NCBI GenBank assembly: GCA_028565635.1
Contig: JAOXYB010041349.1
Coordinates: 1-12,973 of the forward strand
Direction: 5' to 3'
DNA from: Phoronis ovalis
Taxonomy: Eukaryota; Phoronida; Phoronidae
DNA: 12,973 nucleotides
How positions within the stretch are numbered: position 1 is the stretch's first letter; every line of letters starts with the position of its first letter. Below are positions 8,201 through 12,973 of the stretch, one piece after another. The position numbers and the translations under genes are program-made. A model generated the notes under the pieces. It had not been told where the DNA came from. It worked only from the letters and a program-made list of their open reading frames with translations, and did no database searches.

Positions 8201-10913
8201 CACAATTACAACTCTACTAGCTATTGTCACTAAACATACCGTCAATTTATGTATAAATATAATATATGCTTGTTCAGTGCATGTACACTGTCTTACAAAT
8301 ACATTTTATCAGTTTATAACCTGACATTGGTTACGTTATGTATCTTCGTCTGGAACAGGATGATGAATGTCAGCATGTTTTCAGTCGCATAGGGGAAGAC
8401 AGTACCCGGATCCCTATTAAAACTAAATATGGTGACAAATAATGGCATTCTATATTTACCGTTAGCCTATCAACAAATTGTTCCCAGTCATCATCGGGAT
8501 CAGAATCGTGCGAAAACAGGGGGGGAAGCCATGTACATTATTGCCTTGGCCAGCGGTGCTATAGCAGTGTGTGCAGCACCGTCCGTTAGTATCAGGTGCT
8601 GATGATACGGAACTGTGTCCTGTCTTAGATCTAATATGCTTGTAACCATAGGTCCTAAAAGGTAACAATTGAAAAAGTGAGAAGGGGGTCACCGCTTATT
8701 TGCAAATTCCGTCAGTTCAAGCCCGAGATATAATAGGGACTTTTTATTTATAGACAAATACAAAATTATAGAAACCTGGTGCATAACTTTGCGGGTCAAT
8801 GGAGTAGTCTGAAGGCAGTCCAAAGCTGTTAGACCGTTCATCATTCGTCCAGCTGAAGCCAATCTGATCTCCATTGCTACTGAAACCTTTTCCGATCATA
8901 TCAGAAATAGTCAAGCCGTCATCTTTGGACCTGTAATAATGCAGAGGATAAATGAAAGTTGCTGAAGTAAGAACTGCAGAGTTCAGTAACTGGATGTTAG
9001 GAATTGTATTATAAGTAAAGTGTCCTTTTTGTGATATAAGTTAAATATTCCAATATGACTGGAAAATCATGACATCAGCAGTAAAGCAGGTTCACTGGAA
9101 TCAGTTAACCGAGTTTCACTATTTTAGAATGCTTCAAGTGAACATTCGATCATGTGTACGTAATATATTGTTTCCTTTATTTGGTTATTGTCATTACCTA
9201 ATTAAATCACTAGCCCCCTCTTGTGGATTTTTTTACTATAGCATTCCAAAAAAAAGTATAATTCTACATGTCTACCTCTTCATTTTGTTTAGTAAAGAAA
9301 GTTATATTCGAAAAAAGTGCATTTTGTATCTCCATTCCTTAATAAATATTAAATAAAATAGAATAGAATTCGATCAAACTATCTGTAATTAGAACACCAA
9401 AAGTAAAAACAAATTACGAGAAACATTTAATCGTTAACCCAGATCTTTTGGAAAATTAAAACGATCACACGATACAATAATCAGCTTACCGATGTAATAT
9501 TTCCGTTGATCCTAAACAACCAGCACCAAGTATAACAATATTTGCTCGAACAGTGTGTACCTCATTTTCAAAATCATCTTTGCGGAAACGTTGATAAAAT
9601 ACTTGCCAACTACCATCCTCATGAATTTGCTTCACTTTAATAACTTTTACCTGAAATAGTAACAACATAGAAACTGTTTAAGGGGCATCTGCAACGGTGT
9701 GGCCCACCTTTTGATGTCTGACCTAAAGTACCATTTCCATATCTGTAACCGTCTTTGAAATATAACTTAGTTAAAATTTGAAGATCAATACATTAATTAA
9801 AATATGCCAAACAAATCATGCAGCTTTTAGTATCAAAATATTCTCAAAAGTCGTTGCAACTTGATAGTATCGTTTTAGAACATTTTGAGCTATTTTAGAA
9901 ATTTGACCTTTGACCTCCAAATAAGATTTTGATCTCAAGGTCAACAATGGCTTACACTTGGGATGTCACACCTGAAGTACTGTGTCCCTAGGTGTAACCG
10001 TCTTCCAGGTTCACCTTAAATTGTTTAAAATTAATAAAATAATTCATATTTTAAAGTATGGGTTACTTAAAAATAATCATATTGTCTCTAAGAAAGTAGA
10101 AAATTATATAAAGTAGTAAATAATTTCATAATGTTAACTTACCTTAGTAAATATCTGCGCTCCATGGTATTTAGCATCAGGAAGAAAGTTCATATTCAAT
10201 GTATTCTTTGCTCCAGTATTACATCCACCAACACAATTTCCGCATCCATTACAAGCTGGTTGAGGAACGCCAAACTTGTTAGATACTACATGCCTGTTAT
10301 GTGTTGTCACGTAAATAGGAGTTTTGTAGTGAAGCTGGTCGATAGGCTTGTCATGTATATCTTTAAACAGATCACCCAAATCTTCAATATCTGTAAGGCT
10401 CTTTATTTTATTGGCTGCTTTTCTCAGCTCTTTTGCTTTAGGTGGATCTAACGGATACACTTGTGGTTGCAATGTTAGTTTGGCTCTTTCGATATCATTC
10501 TTGAAGTTTTCCATATCTTCTTGGAACTCACCAGGCCATACATCATCTTGAAAAACATGTGGTTTGGCTTCCAAAGCAACATTTGCATTAATCAGCGAGG
10601 TACCACCCAAGCCGCATCCTCTAACGACAGTTACATCATCGCTGACGATAAGATCAAAAAGACCCAATTTGTTACCAGAGATACTATGACCTTTGCGTTT
10701 CAACTGAACAGTTTTCATAGCTCCTAACCCGTCTTCAGGAAAATCACCAGGTTTCCACTCCTCTCCACGCTCTAATATGCACACAGATTTCCCGGCGCGG
10801 GCTGCTCGACTGGCAGCAATGCCTCCACCATATCCAGATCCCACCACAATGACGTCATAGTAGTCAGACATTGCCGAGTAATCCGATTCACTAAGCGTCG
10901 GCACAGTTCTTTC
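5207..10913 (-). CDS. FAD-dependent GMC oxidoreductase, cholesterol-oxidase-like, with one homopolymer frameshift
   Basis: Exons on the minus strand are 10913-10143, 9650-9490, 8930-8776, 8654-8460, 7529-7368, 6509-6314, 5690-5520 and, doubtfully, 5235-5207. Phases after successive exons are 0, 2, 1, 0, 0, 1 and 1, and they match at each junction if one base of a seven-base run is skipped in exon 4. From the ATG at 10871 this gives about 598 residues, near the usual size. FAD-binding GSGYGG is at residues 11-16 and GCGLGGTSLINANVA at about 85-99. A CxxCxxCxxxC cluster is at 207-217, HPLGGC starts at His508, and GVNPSLTI contains Asn557. In characterised cholesterol oxidases, which oxidise the 3-hydroxyl of sterols with oxygen, the equivalent His and Asn act in catalysis. 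The true substrate here is unknown. Confidence 0.88.
5520..5690 (-). CDS. oxidoreductase exon 7: C-terminal FAD-domain segment (GVNPSLTI)
   Basis: The exon enters in phase 1 after ATCTTTAG and leaves in phase 1 at CCAG/GTATGT. It encodes LYVMDGSIVPHSLGVNPSLT followed by ISGVAERCMRLMAKDYNW. This is the family's C-terminal signature, in which the Asn of GVNP contacts substrate or flavin in known cholesterol oxidases and the AER helix closes the FAD fold. If the donor is not used, translation stops after ten more residues (GMCRFLEITY, stop at 5488-5490). Confidence 0.9.
5691..6313 (-). other. oxidoreductase intron between exons 6 and 7
   Basis: AT-rich intron with canonical GTATAT and TTTAG ends. 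Nothing else was recognised in it. Confidence 0.65.
6314..6509 (-). CDS. oxidoreductase exon 6: active-site histidine region (HPLGGC)
   Basis: This exon encodes TAKALGGTFIENPAW, then NTVTVHPLGGCNMGESG, then GVVNHKGQVFEG, and leaves in phase 1 at GAAG/GTATAT. HPLGGC carries the conserved catalytic histidine of GMC oxidoreductases, and the following GVVNHKGxVF is a hallmark of the cholesterol-oxidase-like branch. The start at 6509 (CAG before AGT) is chosen because it is the phase-0 acceptor closest to the conserved part. Its pyrimidine tract is poor, so the first ten or so residues (SRRVLPYKLT) are less certain. The open frame itself begins at about 6560. Confidence 0.85.
6510..7367 (-). repeat. 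intron with local imperfect repeats and an ACAT microsatellite
   Basis: This intron holds two repeat patches. At about 6675-6765 imperfect copies of GCTGGTGA and of GTTCCCC/GGGGAAC lie in direct and inverted order around an A-rich centre. At about 7129-7226 there is an imperfect ACAT/ATAC microsatellite, with its purest run of ACAT units near 7203-7218. No coding sequence is seen. Confidence 0.5.
7368..7529 (-). CDS. oxidoreductase exon 5: substrate domain with an EF-hand-like loop
   Basis: This exon of 162 bases (54 codons) is phase 0 at both ends. It starts after TTATTGTAG with GNALNNTLPLLAMSHDD and ends at AACACA/GTAAGT with GERPNYHNVNT. The start matches the family's NTLxxLxMxxD segment and the middle matches the strand-turn-strand ending in WKNAG (family WPxAG). 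Within it DVDKDGKITTGQ fits a DxDxDGxI calcium-loop pattern, with Gln instead of Glu at position 12. That pattern may only be a chance rendering of an acidic turn common to the family. Confidence 0.87.
7530..8459 (-). repeat. intron with a decayed CTAGA-rich foldback region
   Basis: Within this 930-base intron, 7705-7900 is full of AGCTAGACA-like words (near 7732, 7762 and 7773). Its two halves are loosely inverted copies of one another: AAACTTGAAGGGGCTAGA on the left resembles the reverse complement of the stretch near 7865-7890. It looks like an old miniature foldback element. The rest is AT-rich without recognisable content. Confidence 0.35.
8460..8654 (-). CDS. oxidoreductase exon 4: substrate domain, with a frameshift at 8519-8525
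   Basis: The exon enters in phase 1 after CCTTTTAG. It reads PMVTSILDLRQDTV and then LILTDGAAHTAIAPLAKAIM, which matches the family's substrate-domain start. Just after MYMAS the minus strand has seven Cs (plus-strand Gs 8519-8525). Read as given, the frame meets stops a few codons later. Read with six Cs it continues through an acidic segment, SHDSDPDDDWEQFVDRLT, to a good donor ACG/GTAAAT in phase 0, which is exactly what exon 5 needs. All other exons are intact, so a base-count error in the assembly is more likely than a dead gene. A recent inactivating indel is the alternative. Confidence 0.82.
8519..8525. other. G7 homopolymer producing a one-base frameshift in exon 4
   Basis: Seven consecutive Gs on the plus strand interrupt the oxidoreductase frame. 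Six would restore both the conserved reading frame and the phase of the next splice junction. The run is a classical site for indel errors in sequencing and also for replication slippage in the genome. Confidence 0.8.
8776..8930 (-). CDS. oxidoreductase exon 3: segment around the SSNGDQIGF motif
   Basis: This exon of 155 bases enters in phase 2 after TTATTACAG and leaves in phase 1 at CCAG/GTTTCT. It encodes SKDDGLTISDMIGKGFSSNG and the segment that follows. Cholesterol-oxidase-like GMC proteins have an equivalent S-x-G-L-x-x-S-x-x-x-G-x-x-F-x-x-NGD segment directly after STEILxR. The donor GTTTCT is weaker than the others in the gene, but the next exon continues the homology exactly. Confidence 0.85.
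8931..9489 (-). other. oxidoreductase intron between exons 2 and 3
   Basis: AT-rich intron. A plus-strand open frame at 9069-9356 has no domain character and is taken as chance. No other feature was found. Confidence 0.6.
9490..9650 (-). CDS. oxidoreductase exon 2: second part of the FAD domain
   Basis: The exon enters in phase 0 after TATTTCAG and leaves in phase 2 at CATCG/GTAAGC. It continues directly from exon 1 with VKVIKVKQIHEDGSWQVF and ends with ANIVILGAGCLGSTEILHR. In this family that last segment (VILGAGxxGSTEILxRS) is the returning strand and helix next to the dinucleotide fold. The join across the intron is seamless, which strongly supports both boundaries. Confidence 0.9.
9708..10012. 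repeat. intronic diverged direct repeat with nuclear-receptor-type half-sites
   Basis: Two blocks of about 55 bases, at about 9711-9762 and 9958-10011, are clearly related. Both contain GATGTC, ACCT-AAGTAC and TGTAACCGTCTT in the same order, about 247 bases apart. They enclose a TGACCT-rich segment. The arrangement suggests a dispersed element with repeated ends, inserted in the first identified oxidoreductase intron. The class is not recognised. Confidence 0.5.
9904..9916 (-). promoter_or_regulatory. perfect DR1 (AGGTCA-A-AGGTCA) motif
   Basis: TGACCTTTGACCT is the reverse complement of AGGTCAAAGGTCA, the consensus for RXR/HNF4/PPAR-type dimers. A TCAAGGTCA monomer site (ERR/FTZ-F1 type) lies 18 bases away at 9935-9943. 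Both sit in an intronic repeat, so they may only be part of the repeat's sequence. Confidence 0.3.
10143..10913 (-). CDS. oxidoreductase exon 1: FAD-binding N-terminal region
   Basis: This exon is open for over 250 codons and ends in phase 0 at CTAAG/GTAAGT. It opens with a Rossmann beta-alpha-beta unit: DVIVVGSGYGGG, then CILERG, whose Glu would bind the FAD ribose. The GMC signature GCGLGGTSLINANVA and a downstream WPGEF follow. Near the end is PACNGCGNCVGGCNTGAKNT, the Cys-rich segment of cholesterol-oxidase-like GMC proteins. The first in-frame ATG is at 10871, five residues before the nucleotide-binding strand. The frame stays open further upstream to a TTTTAG acceptor at 10914-10915, in phase 0, so an earlier exon may supply the real start. 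A GTG at 10904 is not a credible eukaryotic start. Confidence 0.92.
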
Positions 10914-11242
10914 CTAAAAGCATTGAGCACTTATTACTGTACAGAGAATGATTAGCATTTATTATAGGCTCAAAACAAAAATGATAAAGTGTCTCCCGAA
11001 GAAGCAAATTATCCGATGAATGCATGGTGTTAAAACAGCTCAAACGATCTTGTTGTATATCGAATAGAATTGAACGATCGAAGTTACACAACTTGATTTA
11101 GACCTAAATGATGTTTCTGGATATGGTAATAATGGTTGGATGACCAATCACGGGATTTCATTGTAACAACTGTTGTAAGTAGGGTTATGTGTCGTTCTGG
11201 TGCTTAAACTAAGTATACGATATATTACAGTAATAGCCCCGG
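10914..11242. other. region upstream of the first identified oxidoreductase exon
   Basis: This stretch should contain either the oxidoreductase promoter and 5' UTR or the end of an intron leading to an unseen first exon. No TATA box at a convincing position and no upstream coding exon could be identified. Confidence 0.4.
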
Positions 11243-11403
11243 TGTAAAGGAAATAAGAGTCCGGTGGGAATGAATGTCCGGCGGACACTCATTCCTTAGA
11301 AATGAGTGTCCGGTCTGGGAATAAATGACCGCCTTCGGCGGACACTCTTTCCCAATATATAAGGCGGACATTTATTCCCACCCGGACACTCTATCCCTTT
11401 ACA
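11243..11403. mobile_element. foldback/MITE-like element with about 38-base inverted ends
   Basis: The left arm 11243-11280 (TGTAAAGG...ATGTCCG) matches the reverse complement of the right arm 11365-11403 with few changes. Inside, 11282-11293 and 11301-11312 form a perfect 12-base hairpin stem (CGGACACTCATT/AATGAGTGTCCG). 11318-11334 pairs imperfectly with 11338-11354. The whole is built from about eight copies of a GGGAATRARTGTCCG-like motif in both orientations. No protein is encoded and no clear target duplication is visible, so transposition is inferred only from the structure. Confidence 0.6.
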
Positions 11404-11550
11404 GCAGCAAAGGAAATGATGAAGGTCCGGGAATCAGTAACCTGGACAATTATTCCCAGGAATCAGTATCCAGGACGATTATATCTATCAGCAGGTTATT
11501 AATTGATGCCCCGGACGATCACACCCAGGAAGCATTATCCGATCAAAATT
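11404..11550 (+). repeat. degenerate ~30-base repeats next to the foldback element
   Basis: Successive blocks start with GGACAATTATTCCC (11443), GGACGATTATATCT (11473) and GGACGATCACACCC (11513). They share CCAGGAATCAGTATCC-like continuations. The GGACAATTATTCCC word is the same motif that makes up the neighbouring inverted arms, so the two regions probably have one origin. Confidence 0.45.
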
Positions 11551-12300
11551 GATATACAGCAAATTTCCCGCTGTTCGGCCAGCAACCCTCGCTAGCGAAA
11601 CAGGTCAGCACGCAAGAATAACATGGTAAGTCTATTTTCGATGTAAAATTACTGCATTTGAAGCTGAAGTGTTTAAGTTCGAGGCACACTTTTTTGTAAT
11701 TTTGTCTGTTTTTACTGGGACTATATTAGTCCCAGGTTTTTACAAGAATTTTTAGTAGATTTATAAATTAATATTTTTTTCATACTTTTCTTTAATCTGA
11801 GTAGAATTCTTTATTCTCAGTCTGTACATCTTTGCTTACAACATTACAATTATGTTAGCTTCCTCACTATAAATTTCATTCCGCAAACGTTTCAAGTTTG
11901 ATAAAATGATGGTCATCATGGACATTAAGTCTTTTTTAAATATTTTTATGCTATCTGTATATTAATATAAGTTCTCTTTTTTTGTTTGAACCGCGTGTTA
12001 TCGTGCTTAATAGAGTTTATGATAAGAAGTAACAGGCAAGTACTTGTACTTTGTTCTGGGGTTACGCTTATTTTAACATGCAGATTAGTTAATCCTAATT
12101 TCTAATATTTTTAGTTTTAACTCCTGTGTTTTTTTACAAATTTTAGATACTTTAACGTTGTGATACTGGTCGTGGTCTATACTGAAAAACTGTTCATGCA
12201 TAACTAACTTATTAGTTTTTACACAGATTATGCAAATTACCGCCATAGTCTCTGCTATGAATATAGTAGTCAGGTGGCTTAAGCTCAATTTTTGACATTA
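11551..12300. other. AT-rich stretch without recognised genes
   Basis: No coding exon is supported. A perfect hairpin (9-base stem, 3-base loop) lies at 11715-11735, CTGGGACTA/TAGTCCCAG. An ATG directly followed by GTAAGT at 11623 could be an upstream exon of a plus-strand gene outside the window, but nothing confirms it. Confidence 0.4.
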
Positions 12301-12380
12301 CGGGCCGTGTTTACAGAGCGGATAAAAGCATGAAATTTGGTAGAAACCTTCTTTTGGATATAAAAAGCAAATTTAGAGTG

Positions 12381-12780
12381 GGAGCCGTCTTGAATTTTGC
12401 CCGGTACTGCTAGAGGCACCATAATTCAAGATGGCTGCCATGTAAATTGAACTCACCAATAAAACTGGTCATAAGGTTGGCATTTATATATTTTAATTGC
12501 AAAAGAGTGATAGAATTGCTGCAAGAGTGACTCGAGAACAATTTCAGATGAAGAAAACGTCATGAAATTCAAAGATGGCTGAAAAATCCAAGATGGATGC
12601 CAGTTTTTTGTTATATGTTGTGTAATAAGAGCACATTTTACTGAAAAAAATTTGGAAAAATAGGCTAAAATTGTGAAATATATTAGACACTTTATAAAAA
12701 AAGGTGAAGCCATTGTCCTGTTGAAGTAAGAGTGGCTTTAATGTTTTATTAAAAAATGAATACCGGATCCAAGATGGCGC
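12381..12780. repeat. cluster of AAGATGGC (YY1-like) motif copies
   Basis: Five copies of a TTCAAGATGGCTGCC-like word occur: at about 12381-12396 (inverted), 12424-12440, 12568-12582, 12586-12602 and 12767-12780. The core AAGATGGC equals the central part of the YY1 binding consensus in other animals. The flanks are also partly alike (AAATTC or ATCC before the core). They probably belong to diverged copies of one dispersed repeat. No genes were seen from here to the end of the window. Confidence 0.45.
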
Positions 12781-12973
12781 TTAAGAATAGAGAATTTGAG
12801 AATTGTAAAATAAATTACTTAACGTGGCGAGAACCGTTAACATACTGTAACTTGCAAAGAATATTGATATTTTCTTTTTTTGTGAATTCTGCTTGACCAT
12901 ATTCTTTGGAATAAATTTACAAAATAAATTCTCACTTTTCTCGTCGATTTTTTATGAAAAAACAGCTTTTTCT

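Noticed and set aside
9069-9356. 95-codon plus-strand open frame inside an oxidoreductase intron
   Set aside because: Composition like translated AT-rich intron, no motif, and it lies antisense to a supported gene.
10131-10727. Plus-strand open frames opposite oxidoreductase exon 1
   Set aside because: Antisense shadows of a long, motif-rich coding exon.
11325-11552. 75-codon plus-strand open frame in the foldback cluster
   Set aside because: The frame is built from the repeated motif itself and has no domain character.
11560-11630. Possible 5' exon with ATG directly before GTAAGT
   Set aside because: The ATG/GTAAGT coincidence is suggestive, but there is no coding sequence, promoter element or partner exon in the window to support it.
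12453-12713. 86-codon minus-strand open frame
   Set aside because: Covers the AAGATGGC repeat region and has no recognisable protein features.
1-12973. tRNA, rRNA or CRISPR arrays
   Set aside because: No cloverleaf with a proper T-loop, no rRNA-like conserved block and no regularly spaced identical repeats were seen.

Overview
The window is an AT-rich animal genomic segment holding two intron-containing genes that converge tail to tail, set among degenerate non-coding repeats. The evidence for a metazoan nuclear genome is as follows. Coding blocks are short and flanked by GT...AG introns whose phases match across each junction. One gene combines a SUEL-type lectin domain, a trefoil domain and a single membrane segment. 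The intronic and intergenic DNA carries microsatellite, inverted-repeat and small dispersed-repeat debris. A lophotrochozoan, most likely a bivalve mollusc, fits best; this rests on gene content and repeat style and is inference.

Plus strand, 1184-4435: five exons encode the 3' part of a type I membrane protein. In order they give a SUEL/rhamnose-binding lectin domain with eight cysteines, a P-type trefoil domain with a perfect six-cysteine pattern, a Thr/Asp/Asn-rich stalk, a Gly-rich transmembrane helix and a 147-residue cytoplasmic tail with eleven tyrosines. The tail has several YxxL/YxxV motifs, two of them nearly in ITAM spacing. The signal-peptide exon was not found. I consider this the most interesting object here: a candidate carbohydrate-sensing signalling receptor.

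Minus strand, 10913 down to about 5207: seven well-supported exons and one doubtful one encode an FAD-dependent GMC oxidoreductase of the cholesterol-oxidase-like type. It has GSGYGG near the N-terminus, GCGLGGTSLINANVA, a CxxCxxCxxxC cluster, the HPLGGC active-site motif and GVNPSLTI near the C-terminus. All junction phases agree only if one base is skipped in a run of seven Gs at 8519-8525, so the gene as given has a single homopolymer frameshift.

Flanks and introns: 1-700 has a degenerate array of short motifs. Around 9700-10010 an intronic diverged repeat carries a perfect DR1 nuclear-receptor-type element. 11243-11550 is a foldback cluster made of many alternating copies of one short motif. 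12380-12780 has five copies of an AAGATGGC-type motif. The two genes share the space between 4436 and 5206, where each has a plausible poly(A) signal. Nothing in the sequence links their functions.
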